In this document: positions 6,646-15,605 of the stretch, piece after piece
Layout: each line of letters begins with the position of its first letter
Position numbering within the stretch: the stretch's first letter is position 1
From: an uncultured Prochlorococcus sp.
GTDB taxonomy: Bacteria > Cyanobacteriota > Cyanobacteriia > PCC-6307 > Cyanobiaceae
Assembly: GCA_902564695.1 (NCBI GenBank)
Contig: CACFCB010000014.1
Coordinates: forward strand, 1 to 32,483
Length of the DNA: 32,483 nt
Reading direction: 5' to 3'
The notes under the pieces: generated by a model
Database searches by the model: none
What the model was told of the DNA's origin: nothing
Seen by the model: only the letters and a program-made list of their open reading frames with translations
Made by a program: the position numbers and the translations under genes

Positions 6646-7662
6646 ATGGAATCTGCATCTGTAATTGCAATTGGAGAAGCTTTAATAGATCGACTTGGAC
6701 CTCCTGGTGGAGATCCTTCTATTGATTTACCAATATCAGATTGCTTGGGTGGGGCTCCAGCAAATGTTGCATGTGCATTGGGTCGTTTAGGAGTGAATGT
6801 GTCTTTTATTGGTTCTTTGGGAAATGATTCTTTTGGCAAACAATTTAAGAATTTATTGATCCAGAGAGGAATTAATACAGCGGGATTACAGCAAGATAAT
6901 TCTCGTCCAACTAGGATTGTATTGGTTCGTCGAGATGTAGAAGGAGAAAGATTTTTTGAGGGATTTCAAGGAGATAAGGGTTTGGGATTTGCTGATCAGG
7001 CCTTATCGCGCGAACAAATTATTAGAGATTGGCCTCAAGTTAAAGATAATACAAATTGGTTAATTATTGGCACTATCCCACTTGCTTCTGAAGTTTCTTC
7101 TCGGGCATTTTTATGGGTTATTGAGAAAGCTTTTATGTCAGGTATAAAGATAGCGTTGGATTTGAATTGGCGCCCAACTTTTTGGCGAGATAAAATTTCT
7201 ACAGAGTTAGCTCCTTCGATTAGTGAAAAAAAAGAAATTTATCGTATTTTCAAATATGTCTCATTAATAAAACTCGCGAAAGAAGAGGCTAAATGGTTTT
7301 TTAATTCCTCAAACCCAGTTAAAATCTCATCTTCATTATCTCATAGACCATCAGTCGTTGTTACTGATGGATCCAATCCTATTTCATGGTTAATTAATAA
7401 CCATCTTGGACACTCAATTGCTATCTCACCTCCTTCAGTAGTTGATACGACTGGAGCTGGGGATGCCTTTACTGCAGGTTTGATTTATAAACTATTGAAA
7501 GTTGATTTGGATCAAATAAGTCAACATAAAGCTGAGGAAATTGTTCAATTTGCTACTGCATGTGGTGCCCATGTTTGCCAAGGAATAGGGGCAATAGAAC
7601 CTCAACCTTATTTGAAAGATCTTGAGAAATTTTTATCTCTCTCTAATGGAGGAATGAGCTGA
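6646..7662 (+). CDS. PfkB-family carbohydrate kinase, probable fructokinase
   Basis: This 338-residue protein is a ribokinase/PfkB-family sugar kinase. It has the N-terminal family signature (GGAPANVACALGRLGV, residues 35-50, then FIGSLGNDSFG) and the C-terminal ATP/anion-hole signature DTTGAGDAFTAG (267-278), with D273 as the catalytic base. The N-terminal start EALIDRLGP and overall length resemble bacterial and plant fructokinases, which phosphorylate fructose to fructose 6-phosphate. In picocyanobacteria this would feed fructose released from sucrose back into central metabolism. Substrate assignment within PfkB is only moderately secure. The last 55 bases overlap the convergent tsaE gene. 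Confidence 0.9.
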   Translation: MESASVIAIGEALIDRLGPPGGDPSIDLPISDCLGGAPANVACALGRLGVNVSFIGSLGNDSFGKQFKNLLIQRGINTAGLQQDNSRPTRIVLVRRDVEGERFFEGFQGDKGLGFADQALSREQIIRDWPQVKDNTNWLIIGTIPLASEVSSRAFLWVIEKAFMSGIKIALDLNWRPTFWRDKISTELAPSISEKKEIYRIFKYVSLIKLAKEEAKWFFNSSNPVKISSSLSHRPSVVVTDGSNPISWLINNHLGHSIAISPPSVVDTTGAGDAFTAGLIYKLLKVDLDQISQHKAEEIVQFATACGAHVCQGIGAIEPQPYLKDLEKFLSLSNGGMS

Positions 7663-8132
7663 AAAAATCTAGATTTTTTATTAGAGGAATATTCCAATTT
7701 ACCGCTCCACGCATCAGTCATTTGAAGAGATAATCTTTCTGGCCATTCAACTACCATTAATGCACCCATGGCTTTGGATTCTTCCTCTTCTTGTAGAAAA
7801 AATTCGTTTGCAAAGCTTGTTTTCTCAATTCTGTAGAGATCAATATGTATTAAAGGTGGTGAACCTAATGGATAATGTTGGGATAGTGAAAAAGTCGGAG
7901 AAGTTATGGGTTCTTCGATTCCCAGGCTTTTTGCAATTCCTTTAACTAATGTAGTTTTTCCTGCTCCAAGAGGTCCATTTAAAAGGAGAATGCTTAAGTC
8001 AGGAAATTTTTTTGTTAATGTTGATCCAAATGAAATTGTAGATTCAGGTTTATCTAGTGTCCAGCGCAAATTATCAGTTTGCTGAGCGACTGAATTAAAA
8101 ACCTCGAATTTTTCTTCAGAATCTTTTTTCAC
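7608..8132 (-). CDS. tsaE: tRNA threonylcarbamoyladenosine biosynthesis protein TsaE
   Basis: TsaE (YjeE) is the small ATPase that works with TsaB and TsaD to complete the t6A modification at A37 of ANN-decoding tRNAs. The 174-residue protein has the Walker A motif GPLGAGKTT (53-61), the family motif SPTF (78-81), HIDLYR (96-101) and VVEWPERL. Residues 1-25 are an unconserved-looking lead. It is slightly longer than the usual 150-160 residues, at both ends. The 3' end overlaps the convergent kinase gene by 55 bases. Its start is only 25 bases from the divergent ahcY start, so its promoter must overlap the ahcY leader or coding region. Confidence 0.92.
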   Translation of the reverse strand: MKKDSEEKFEVFNSVAQQTDNLRWTLDKPESTISFGSTLTKKFPDLSILLLNGPLGAGKTTLVKGIAKSLGIEEPITSPTFSLSQHYPLGSPPLIHIDLYRIEKTSFANEFFLQEEEESKAMGALMVVEWPERLSLQMTDAWSGKLEYSSNKKSRFFQLIPPLERDKNFSRSFK

Positions 8133-8157
8133 AATCTCCTTAAAAGAGCTTTACTTC

Positions 8158-9591
8158 ATGTTTGCAGCAACTAAATCAAATCTCAACAGTATTGAGGAAA
8201 ATACTGATTATGTAGTAAAGGATATAACTGAAGCATCATTTGGACGAAAGGAATTATTAATAGCAGAAACAGAAATGCCAGGGCTCATGGCGTTAAGAAA
8301 AAAATTTGGATCTGAAAAACCTTTAAAGGGTGCTTTTATTGCAGGTAGTCTCCACATGACTATTCAGACAGGAGTATTAATTGAGACACTTGTCGAACTT
8401 GGAGCGAAAGTTAGATGGGCCTCTTGTAATATTTTTTCTACACAAGATCATGCTGCTGCTGCTATTGCAAAGTTAGGTGTACCAGTGTTTGCAAAGAAGG
8501 GGGAAACATTAGATGAGTACTGGGAATACACTCACAAAATTTTTGAATGGAATGATGGAGAATCTGCCAATATGATTCTTGATGATGGTGGAGATGCTAC
8601 AGGTTTACTTATTTTAGGTAGTAAGGCAGAAGAAAATATCTCTGTTCTTGACAAGCCTGAAAATGAAGAGGAAATTGCTTTATTTGCTTCTATCAAGAAA
8701 AAACTCTCTGAAGATCCAAATTTTTATTCACGTGCTAAATCATCAATAAAAGGAGTGACTGAAGAAACAACAACTGGTGTTGCCAGACTTTATCAAATGG
8801 AAAAAAGCGGCGAACTGGTTTTTCCTGCAATTAATGTGAATGATTCAGTTACCAAAAGTAAGTTTGATAATCTTTACGGATGTAGGGAATCATTGGTGGA
8901 TGGTATTAAAAGAGCTACTGATGTAATGGTTGCAGGAAAAGTTGCACTGGTGATGGGTTACGGAGATGTTGGAAAAGGATCTGCTCAGTCATTGAGAGGT
9001 TTAGGTGCAACTGTAATGATTTCTGAGATAGATCCAATTTGTGCTCTACAAGCTGCAATGGAAGGCTTTCGTGTAGTAAGGCTTGATGAAGTGGTGGAAG
9101 ATGTAGATATTTTTGTTACTGCAACGGGAAATTTTCAAGTTATTAGACATGAACATTTGATTAGGATGAAGAATGAATCCATAGTTTGTAATATCGGACA
9201 TTTTGATAATGAAATTGAAGTTTCTTCTTTGAAATCTTATGAATGGGAAAATATAAAGCCCCAAGTTGATCACATTACTCTTCCAAGTGGAAACAAGATA
9301 ATACTTTTAGCCGAAGGAAGATTGGTTAATCTTGGTTGCGCAACAGGTCATCCAAGTTTTGTTATGAGTAATTCATTTACTAATCAGGTATTGGCACAAA
9401 TTGAATTATTCAAATATGGTGTTAAATATCTAAATAAGGTTTATGTTTTACCAAAACATTTAGATGAAATGGTTGCCATTCTTCATTTAGATAAAATAGG
9501 GGCAAAGTTAACTAAATTAACTGAAGAACAAGCAAAATATATCAATGTTCCGATAGAAGGACCTTATAAAAGTGAGCAATATCGTTATTAA
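8158..9591 (+). CDS. ahcY: Adenosylhomocysteinase (S-adenosyl-L-homocysteine hydrolase)
   Basis: The enzyme reversibly splits S-adenosylhomocysteine into adenosine and homocysteine, removing the product inhibitor of methyltransferases. The 477-residue protein has the substrate region [16 protein letters not shown], the signature [15 protein letters not shown] and the NAD-binding loop GYGDVGKG. It also has the conserved [10 protein letters not shown], and ends in KSEQYRY as most bacterial forms do. It carries the insert of the long bacterial and plant type, around residues 140-190. The cytoplasmic tetramer uses tightly bound NAD+. ATG 8158 gives a typical N-terminus. The divergent tsaE lies 25 bases upstream. 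Confidence 0.97.
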   Translation: MFAATKSNLNSIEENTDYVVKDITEASFGRKELLIAETEMPGLMALRKKFGSEKPLKGAFIAGSLHMTIQTGVLIETLVELGAKVRWASCNIFSTQDHAAAAIAKLGVPVFAKKGETLDEYWEYTHKIFEWNDGESANMILDDGGDATGLLILGSKAEENISVLDKPENEEEIALFASIKKKLSEDPNFYSRAKSSIKGVTEETTTGVARLYQMEKSGELVFPAINVNDSVTKSKFDNLYGCRESLVDGIKRATDVMVAGKVALVMGYGDVGKGSAQSLRGLGATVMISEIDPICALQAAMEGFRVVRLDEVVEDVDIFVTATGNFQVIRHEHLIRMKNESIVCNIGHFDNEIEVSSLKSYEWENIKPQVDHITLPSGNKIILLAEGRLVNLGCATGHPSFVMSNSFTNQVLAQIELFKYGVKYLNKVYVLPKHLDEMVAILHLDKIGAKLTKLTEEQAKYINVPIEGPYKSEQYRY

Positions 9592-9615
9592 AATTTCTAA
9601 AATATTACTAATCAA

Positions 9616-10272
9616 ATGGAAATTTCAGAAATTATATCTTCTTTACCAGTATTAATTGGAAATGCGGTTGAAACAAACCAATGGATTGGATACGCAGCAA
9701 TTTTAATGGCAATGTTTTTGGAAAATCTAATCCCACCAATCCCTTCAGAACTTATAATGCCACTCGGTGGTTTTTATGTTTATCAAGGTCAATTAGATCT
9801 TTTACCTGTTGTTTTAGCAGGTTTAATTGGAACAGTGATTGGAGCATTGCCTTGGTATGGAATTGGAAGATTAGTTAATGAAGAAAAACTCGAGAAATGG
9901 CTAAAAAGGAATGGACGTTGGATTGGTATTAATCCTCAGGATCTTGCACGCAGTCGCAAATGGTTTAATAGATATGGAGTATCTTTAGTCTTTTGGGGAA
10001 GACTAGTACCAGGTATCAGAACTTTGATCTCAGTTCCTGCAGGTGTGGAATTGATGCCAATAACCCCATTTCTTATTTGGACGACTGCTGGAAGTTTGAT
10101 TTGGACTTTATTTTTAACAATAACAGGTTTTTATCTTGGCGATAGCTATGAAAGTATTGAAAAATGGATAAGTCCTTTTTCAAGTATATTTAAAACAATT
10201 ATTATTATAATTCTAACTTTATTTGCGATATTTTTTATTTACAAAACTCTTCGTAAACTAATAACAAATTAG
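9616..10272 (+). CDS. DedA/VTT-domain membrane protein
   Basis: This 218-residue integral membrane protein belongs to the DedA family, whose members are now linked to lipid-carrier or phospholipid flipping and envelope homeostasis. Diagnostic motifs are ENLIPPIPSE near residues 36-45, the glycine-rich GTVIGALPWYGIGR, and WGRLVPGIRTLISVPAG, which is the F/W-G-R-x-x-P-x-x-R signature with key arginines. Four to five hydrophobic segments are visible, the last near residues 190-212. It lies 24 bases after ahcY and may be co-transcribed. The 3' end is only six bases from the convergent ssb gene, with no obvious terminator between them. Confidence 0.92.
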   Translation: MEISEIISSLPVLIGNAVETNQWIGYAAILMAMFLENLIPPIPSELIMPLGGFYVYQGQLDLLPVVLAGLIGTVIGALPWYGIGRLVNEEKLEKWLKRNGRWIGINPQDLARSRKWFNRYGVSLVFWGRLVPGIRTLISVPAGVELMPITPFLIWTTAGSLIWTLFLTITGFYLGDSYESIEKWISPFSSIFKTIIIIILTLFAIFFIYKTLRKLITN

Positions 10273-10278
10273 AAGTAT

Positions 10279-10668
10279 TTAAAATGGAATTTCGTCATTA
10301 TTGGGTTGTTGATTAAATGAATTGTTGTTCTGGAAATTATTATTTTCTGAATCTCTTTTTGAACCTAGGAGTTCAAGGCGATCAACTCTAACAACTGGTT
10401 TGTTTCGATCTTCGCCTGTATTTCGATCCTTCCAGCTATCCATTTTAAAGCTACCTGTTATGCCAATCAAAGATCCTTTTTTCACGTAATCTGCTGCAAT
10501 TTGAGCTTGCTTGCCCCAGATTTCTAGATTGAACCAATCTGGTTCATCATCTCGATTTCTTCTATTTACTGCCATCGTTAGGTTTGCAACGACCGTCCCA
10601 GATTCAAAATATCTAACTTCAGGATCTCTTCCTGCTCTACCCACAAGAGTGACTGAATTTATTGCCAT
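10279..10668 (-). CDS. ssb: Single-stranded DNA-binding protein
   Basis: SSB coats single-stranded DNA during replication, repair and recombination and recruits partner proteins through its acidic tip. Residues 1-100 form the OB fold: the start INSVTLVGRAGRDPEVRY is diagnostic, and WFNLEIWGKQAQIAADYVKKG follows. A short asparagine- and glutamine-rich linker leads to the partner-binding tip NNDEIPF. At 129 residues it is shorter than E. coli SSB (178), mainly through the linker; this is usual for cyanobacteria. A strong Shine-Dalgarno, GGAGG (10674-10678 on the minus strand), lies five bases before the start. The gene diverges from mreB. Confidence 0.96.
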   Translation of the reverse strand: MAINSVTLVGRAGRDPEVRYFESGTVVANLTMAVNRRNRDDEPDWFNLEIWGKQAQIAADYVKKGSLIGITGSFKMDSWKDRNTGEDRNKPVVRVDRLELLGSKRDSENNNFQNNNSFNQQPNNDEIPF

Positions 10669-10753
10669 TATTGCCTCCGAAGTTTATTGGTTGCTAAATA
10701 ATGTAATTATCTTAGTTCAACTATCTTTATGATTGCTCAAATGATTGAGATCC

Positions 10754-11806
10754 GTGTTTTTTAGCCGTTTTAAATTCTCCCGCGATATTGGGATTGATTT
10801 AGGTACAGCAAATACCTTGATCTATGTATCAGGTAAAGGAATCGTATTACAAGAGCCTTCAGTCGTAGCGATGGATTTAGAGGAAGGAGTGCCTTTAGCT
10901 GTGGGCAATGATGCAAAATTAATGTTAGGGCGAACACCTGGAAATATTCGCGCTGTTAGACCTCTTAGGGATGGAGTAATAGCTGATTTTGATGCAGCAG
11001 AGCAAATGCTTAAGACATTTATTCAAAAGTGCAATGAAGGACGTGGGATTGTTGCTCCCCGACTAGTGGTTGGCATTCCTAGTGGAGTGACAGGTGTTGA
11101 AAGACGAGCAGTGCGTGAAGCAGGCCTTGCGGGAGCAAGAGAAGTGCACTTAATTGATGAACCTGTCGCTGCCGCAATAGGCGCCTCTTTGCCAGTGACT
11201 GAACCAATTGGAACAATGATTGTTGATATTGGTGGGGGAACGACTGAAGTAGCAGTGTTAAGTCTAGGTGGAACAGTTTTAAGTGAATCTGTGAGAGTAG
11301 CTGGCGATGAAATTAATGAGTCTATTGCTACTTATCTGAAGAAAGTACATAACTTAGTAGTCGGAGAAAGAACAGCTGAAGAGATAAAAATAAAAATCGG
11401 ATCAGCCTTCCCCTCTAATGAATTTGATTTGCAATCAATTGATGTAAGAGGCTTGCATTTACTTTCAGGCTTGCCTCGCTCCATAAATTTGAAAGCAGGT
11501 GATTTGCGAGAAGCAATGTCAGAGCCTTTAAATAAAATAGTTGATGCTGTCAAAAGAACTTTAGAGAGGACGCCACCTGAACTTGCTGCAGATATTGTAG
11601 ATAGGGGGATTATGTTGGCTGGAGGTGGGGCCTTAGTTAGAGGCATTAGTGATCTTTTAAGTCACGAGACAGGAATTTTTACTCACGTAGCTGAGGATCC
11701 ATTGTTATGCGTAGTAAATGGTTGTGGGCTTGTATTGGATGATTTCAAAGCAATGCGAAGAGTTCTAGACACTCCTGACTTTGCAAGAAATGTAATTAGG
11801 GATTAA
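10754..11806 (+). CDS. mreB: Rod shape-determining protein MreB
   Basis: MreB is the bacterial actin homologue that polymerises on the membrane and guides peptidoglycan synthesis. Visible actin-fold motifs are the phosphate 1 loop DIGIDLGTANTL, the phosphate 2 loop IVDIGGGTTEVAVLSLGG and the adenosine motif MLAGGGALVRG. The basic amino-terminal stretch (FFSRFKFSR) suits membrane binding. GTG 10754 (350 residues) is preferred because it gives the usual short N-terminus and has a GAGA a few bases upstream. The in-frame TTG 10745 would add three residues. The family start is normally ATG, so this weak codon is a small oddity. mreC follows after three bases, making a classical mreBCD operon. Confidence 0.95.
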   Translation: MFFSRFKFSRDIGIDLGTANTLIYVSGKGIVLQEPSVVAMDLEEGVPLAVGNDAKLMLGRTPGNIRAVRPLRDGVIADFDAAEQMLKTFIQKCNEGRGIVAPRLVVGIPSGVTGVERRAVREAGLAGAREVHLIDEPVAAAIGASLPVTEPIGTMIVDIGGGTTEVAVLSLGGTVLSESVRVAGDEINESIATYLKKVHNLVVGERTAEEIKIKIGSAFPSNEFDLQSIDVRGLHLLSGLPRSINLKAGDLREAMSEPLNKIVDAVKRTLERTPPELAADIVDRGIMLAGGGALVRGISDLLSHETGIFTHVAEDPLLCVVNGCGLVLDDFKAMRRVLDTPDFARNVIRD

Positions 11807-11809
11807 TCA

Positions 11810-12553
11810 ATGATTAAAACCCGGAGAAAAATAGGGTTTTATCTGCTTTTCAAAAGTGGGTTTTGGCTAATATTTATTTTTGGTACTTTATTGTTTGGGA
11901 TTCGTTGGACAAAAGGGGCAGGATATTTAGATTTATATGCAGTTTTAGTGAATCCTATTCTCCCTGGGGCTGCTCAAAGAGAATGGATTAAGGAAGGAGA
12001 AAATATTGAGAATAATATTCGATTGAAATTACTGGAGGAAGATAATAATCGTTTAAGAAACGCCTTATCCTTAAAAGACTTTAATTCTGATCAAAGGATT
12101 TCTGCAGCTGTCATATCAAGATCTTCAAGAAGTTGGTGGCAACAATTAGAAATTAATAAGGGAGCAAAAAATGGAATTCTTAAGGGTCAAACTGTAATAG
12201 GACCAGGAGGATTAATTGGTTTAGTAGACAGTACGACTCTTTTGACCTCAAGAGTGAGGCTACTTACTGATCCTGGTCATAAAGTAGGAGTCTGGGTTAA
12301 TCGAACTAAAAGTCATGGTATTTTGACTGGGATGGGAACAAATAGACCTAAATTAATCTTTTTAAATAAAAATCCTTTGGTTAAAATTGGTGATGCCGTA
12401 ACAACATCTCCTGCAAGCACTTTATTGCCTCCTCATTTAACAATCGGCATTGTTCAATTCGTAGATGAAAAAGCTTTACCTTCTCCTTATGCAATAGTTC
12501 AATTAACCGCCTCACCAGAGGCTATTGATTGGGTCCAAGTTTTGAAAAAATAA
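11810..12553 (+). CDS. mreC: Rod shape-determining protein MreC
   Basis: MreC is a bitopic membrane protein linking cytoplasmic MreB to periplasmic wall-synthesis enzymes. The 247-residue sequence has a short cytoplasmic basic tail (KTRRK), one membrane segment (about residues 10-32), and a coiled-coil region rich in E, N and L (about 62-85, ENIENNIRLKLLEEDNNRLR). A periplasmic double beta-barrel follows, containing SRSSRSWWQQLEINKGAKNG and GPGGLIGLVDS, both family hallmarks. ATG 11810 is three bases after the mreB stop. The stop TAA overlaps the mreD ATG by one base (TAATG), suggesting translational coupling. Confidence 0.94.
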   Translation: MIKTRRKIGFYLLFKSGFWLIFIFGTLLFGIRWTKGAGYLDLYAVLVNPILPGAAQREWIKEGENIENNIRLKLLEEDNNRLRNALSLKDFNSDQRISAAVISRSSRSWWQQLEINKGAKNGILKGQTVIGPGGLIGLVDSTTLLTSRVRLLTDPGHKVGVWVNRTKSHGILTGMGTNRPKLIFLNKNPLVKIGDAVTTSPASTLLPPHLTIGIVQFVDEKALPSPYAIVQLTASPEAIDWVQVLKK

Positions 12554-13053
12554 TGGCTAGAAAGAATACAAAGTTTTTATTATTTTTTACGGCAATTTGT
12601 TTACCATTAATAACAATTATTTCTCCTGATTGGCTAAAAATTAATGGAATATCCCCATGCTGGCCTGTTATTTGGCTATTACCATTCTCTCTTAAAAATG
12701 GTCCATGGAGGTCCTCTATTGCAGCCATTTTTTTAGGAATTTTCATGGATTCTTTTACACTTGATAAGGTTTCTTTTGTTCCATCTTTGTTACTTTTGTC
12801 TCTAGCTTGGGGGCAATATGGATTGTATAACAAAAACCTAAAATTATTATTTAATATTGGGTTGATGGCGATTTTTGGAACCGTTTTTGTTGGCCTATCA
12901 ATTTGGATACAGAAAATTATTTTATATGGGGATTTAAGAAATGATTGGTTTAATTCCTGGTCAATCTATGTATTGATCTCTGAAGTAATAATTACTGGAT
13001 TAGTGGCTCCATTTTTTTCCTCTTGGCTTCTTCTTGCTTATAAAAAAGACTAA
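12553..13053 (+). CDS. mreD: Rod shape-determining protein MreD-like membrane protein
   Basis: This 166-residue protein is highly hydrophobic, with about five membrane segments and few polar stretches. It shows little sequence signature, which is normal for MreD. Its identity rests mainly on position: third gene of an mreBCD operon, with the ATG overlapping the mreC stop by one base (12553). Short motifs such as PCWPVIWLLPFSLKNGPWR and GIFMDSF fit cyanobacterial MreD, where a D-S or D-x-L segment follows the second helix. It is inferred to act in the membrane with MreC and RodA/PBP2. A 180-base gap follows. Confidence 0.85.
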   Translation: MARKNTKFLLFFTAICLPLITIISPDWLKINGISPCWPVIWLLPFSLKNGPWRSSIAAIFLGIFMDSFTLDKVSFVPSLLLLSLAWGQYGLYNKNLKLLFNIGLMAIFGTVFVGLSIWIQKIILYGDLRNDWFNSWSIYVLISEVIITGLVAPFFSSWLLLAYKKD

Positions 13054-13082
13054 TGAGAAAAACTGAAAATCTTGAGAAATAG

Positions 13083-13100
13083 AATAAATACTTATTTATT
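13083..13100. repeat. AT-only palindrome downstream of mreD
   Basis: AATAAATA, two bases (CT), then TATTTATT form a perfect inverted repeat 30 bases after the mreD stop. The two-base loop is too tight for a good RNA hairpin at full length, and no T-run follows, so it is a weak terminator candidate or a protein-binding palindrome. Confidence 0.35.
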
Positions 13101-13150
13101 AGTGGGCTCTCTATCTATTGAATTTAACCAATTGTTATGTTTACTTACCT

Positions 13151-13167
13151 TGAAGATGATATCTTCA
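13151..13167. repeat. Inverted repeat in rpaB leader
   Basis: TGAAGAT and ATCTTCA are perfect inverted copies around the triplet GAT, about 67 bases upstream of the rpaB start. It could be an operator or a short leader hairpin; a terminator role is less likely because only a three-base T-run follows. The surrounding 13054-13233 gap holds no gene that I can support. Confidence 0.35.
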
Positions 13168-13233
13168 TTTAACAAGGTGACCATTTCGTCATAAAATTTT
13201 GATGGCACTGTCACGAAGGCAAAAGCTAATCTC

Positions 13234-13974
13234 ATGACCTGTATCTTGGTTGTAGATGATGAACCAGCAGTTTTGAAAGTCTTGGTAACAAGGCTAAATC
13301 TGGCTGGTTATCAGGTTTTATCTGCACAGGACGGAGAGCAAGCCCTTGAGGTGTTTCACAAAGAATCACCCGACTTAGTTGTTTTAGATGTCATGCTTCC
13401 AAAGATGGATGGCTTTGCAGTTTGTCGAAGAATAAGAGCAGAGTCTTGCGTGCCAATAATATTTTTAACTGCTCTTGAGGCCATTTCTGAGAGAGTTGCT
13501 GGCTTAGATTTAGGAGCTGATGATTATCTTGCTAAGCCATTTAGCCCTAAAGAGTTAGAGGCAAGAATTGCTACCATTTTAAGAAGAGTTGGCCCTGCTC
13601 CAACAGTCGATGAGCCCAGAGAGGTCCCTTCAGGCCAGGGTGTTATGAAACTTGGTGATCTTGTTGTTGATACAAATAGAAGGCAAGTAAGTAGAGGTGG
13701 AGAAAGAATAGGCCTAACATATACAGAATTTAGTTTGCTTGAATTACTATTTCGCGATCCTGGTCGCGTAGTACCTCGAGCTGAGATTTTAGAACAACTT
13801 TGGGGTTATCCTCCTAGAAGAGCTGCTGATTTAAGAGTTGTGGATGTTTATGTAGCTCGATTAAGAGGAAAACTCGAACCAGATCCTAGAAATCCAGAGT
13901 TAATTTTGACTGTGCGAGGTATTGGTTATGCTTCTCAAAGAATGGGAGAATTTCCTACTGCTATTGCCAGTTAG
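13234..13974 (+). CDS. rpaB: Response regulator RpaB, OmpR/PhoB family
   Basis: This is a two-domain transcription regulator of 246 residues. The receiver domain (1-120) has the acidic pocket VVDDE (7-10), phospho-acceptor D52 in VVLDVMLPK and the conserved lysine K101 in AKPFSPKE. The C-terminal winged helix (about 140-240) has TYTEFSLLELLFRDPGRVV and VDVYVARLRGKLE. The whole matches RpaB, the essential cyanobacterial regulator paired with the kinase NblS/Hik33. RpaB binds HLR1 elements to adjust photosystem and high-light genes. ATG 13234 is the first usable start: an in-frame stop lies at 13192-13194 with no ATG, GTG or TTG between. The start places the receiver strand almost at the terminus, so this form has a very short N-terminal lead. 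Its probable target class, PSI genes, includes psaC in this window. Confidence 0.93.
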   Translation: MTCILVVDDEPAVLKVLVTRLNLAGYQVLSAQDGEQALEVFHKESPDLVVLDVMLPKMDGFAVCRRIRAESCVPIIFLTALEAISERVAGLDLGADDYLAKPFSPKELEARIATILRRVGPAPTVDEPREVPSGQGVMKLGDLVVDTNRRQVSRGGERIGLTYTEFSLLELLFRDPGRVVPRAEILEQLWGYPPRRAADLRVVDVYVARLRGKLEPDPRNPELILTVRGIGYASQRMGEFPTAIAS

Positions 13975-14043
13975 AAATTACTAGCTAAATATTGATCAGT
14001 TTTCCATTTGATCTCGTTCTGATTGTTGTATGCCTGAATTTCA

Positions 14044-15564
14044 TTGTCTGAATTAAGAGAGACTCGCCTTGAGAAGGCAAAAGAACTGCAGAGCATTGGG
14101 CAAGGTCCTTATGGTTTGAATTTCAGACCGACTCATTCTGCAGTTGGTTTACAGAAAAAATATGCAGATTTGCCAAATGGCCAAGAAAAGCAAGAAGAAG
14201 TTTCCTTGGCTGGTCGTGTAACTTCTCGCAGGGTTATGGGCAAACTTGCTTTTTTTACTCTTTTGGATGAAACGGGAACAATTCAACTTTTTCTGGAGAA
14301 AGCGACATTAAATCAAAATGAAACAAGCCAAAATCAAAAGAATAATTTTCAAAACATCACCTCTCTTGTTGATTCTGGAGATTGGATAGGAGTAACTGGA
14401 ATATTGAGGAGAACTGACAGAGGTGAGCTTTCTATTAAGGTTTTTGAATGGGAAATGTTATCAAAATCTCTACAGCCTTTACCGGACAAATGGCATGGCC
14501 TTGCAGATGTTGAAAAGCGATACAGACAAAGATATGTAGATTTAATTGTTAATCCTCAGTCAAGAAAAACTTTTAGAACTAGGGCTTTATTAGTTAGTTC
14601 AATTCGACGATGGCTTGATGACAAAGACTTTTTAGAAATTGAGACTCCAGTTTTGCAAGCTGAGGCTGGGGGAGCAGATGCAAGACCTTTTATTACCCAT
14701 CACAACACCCTTGATTTACCTTTGTATTTGAGAATTGCAACAGAATTGCATCTCAAAAGATTAGTGGTTGGAGGGTTTCAAAAGGTTTTTGAATTAGGAA
14801 GAATCTTTAGAAATGAGGGAATTAGTACTCGTCATAATCCTGAATTTACTTCAGTTGAAATTTATGAGGCTTTTGCAGATTATTTCGACATGATGGACTT
14901 AACAGAAAAATTACTTTCTTCTGCCTGCGAAAAGATTTGTGGATCAACCAAAATTACGTATCAAGATCAAGAAATTGATTTAAAGCCTCCTTGGAGAAGG
15001 GCAACAATGCATCAATTAGTTCAAGAAATGACTGGAATTGATTTTAATTTATTTGGAGATAATACCGAGGATGCCGCAGCTGCAATGCTTCTTAAGGGCC
15101 TCCAAGTACCTGAGAAGGCTGATTGTGTGGGAAGACTTTTAAATGAGGCTTTTGAGCAAGCTGTTGAGCCTAATCTGGTTCAGCCTACATTTGTTATTGA
15201 TTATCCAATTGAGATTTCTCCATTAGCTAGAAAACATCGCACAAAGGAGGGTTTGGTTGAAAGATTTGAACTTTTTATTGTGGGAAGAGAAACAGCTAAT
15301 GCTTTTAGTGAATTAATTGACCCAATTGATCAAAAAGAACGTTTACTTTTGCAGCAAGATAAAAAAGAGGCTGGGGACCTCGAGGCGCATAGTTTGGATG
15401 AGGATTTCATTAATGCTCTTGAGGTCGGAATGCCTCCAACAGGAGGACTAGGAATAGGTATTGATAGGTTTGTAATGTTGCTAACTGACAGCCCTTCAAT
15501 AAGAGATGTCATTGCTTTTCCCCTTCTACGTCCAGAATCAAATTTAAAACAAACTGGAAAGTGA
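14044..15564 (+). CDS. lysS: Lysyl-tRNA synthetase, class II
   Basis: The enzyme charges tRNA-Lys with lysine. The 506-residue protein has an N-terminal OB-fold anticodon-binding domain (about 50-155, with [20 protein letters not shown]) and a class II catalytic domain. The latter has motif 1 near [10 protein letters not shown], motif 2 [18 protein letters not shown] and motif 3 [14 protein letters not shown]. The start is TTG at 14044, giving [12 protein letters not shown], a normal LysS beginning. The nearby ATG at 14030 is in another frame and closes quickly, and no other start fits. No Shine-Dalgarno is evident. A small unknown gene follows 41 bases downstream. Confidence 0.96.
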   Translation: MSELRETRLEKAKELQSIGQGPYGLNFRPTHSAVGLQKKYADLPNGQEKQEEVSLAGRVTSRRVMGKLAFFTLLDETGTIQLFLEKATLNQNETSQNQKNNFQNITSLVDSGDWIGVTGILRRTDRGELSIKVFEWEMLSKSLQPLPDKWHGLADVEKRYRQRYVDLIVNPQSRKTFRTRALLVSSIRRWLDDKDFLEIETPVLQAEAGGADARPFITHHNTLDLPLYLRIATELHLKRLVVGGFQKVFELGRIFRNEGISTRHNPEFTSVEIYEAFADYFDMMDLTEKLLSSACEKICGSTKITYQDQEIDLKPPWRRATMHQLVQEMTGIDFNLFGDNTEDAAAAMLLKGLQVPEKADCVGRLLNEAFEQAVEPNLVQPTFVIDYPIEISPLARKHRTKEGLVERFELFIVGRETANAFSELIDPIDQKERLLLQQDKKEAGDLEAHSLDEDFINALEVGMPPTGGLGIGIDRFVMLLTDSPSIRDVIAFPLLRPESNLKQTGK

Positions 15565-15605
15565 CCCATCACAGTGGATAATAGGCGAGTAAGAATTTTG
15601 TTCAG

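Noticed and set aside
13195-13233. Longer N-terminus for RpaB
   Set aside because: An in-frame stop lies at 13192-13194 and no ATG, GTG or TTG occurs before 13234.
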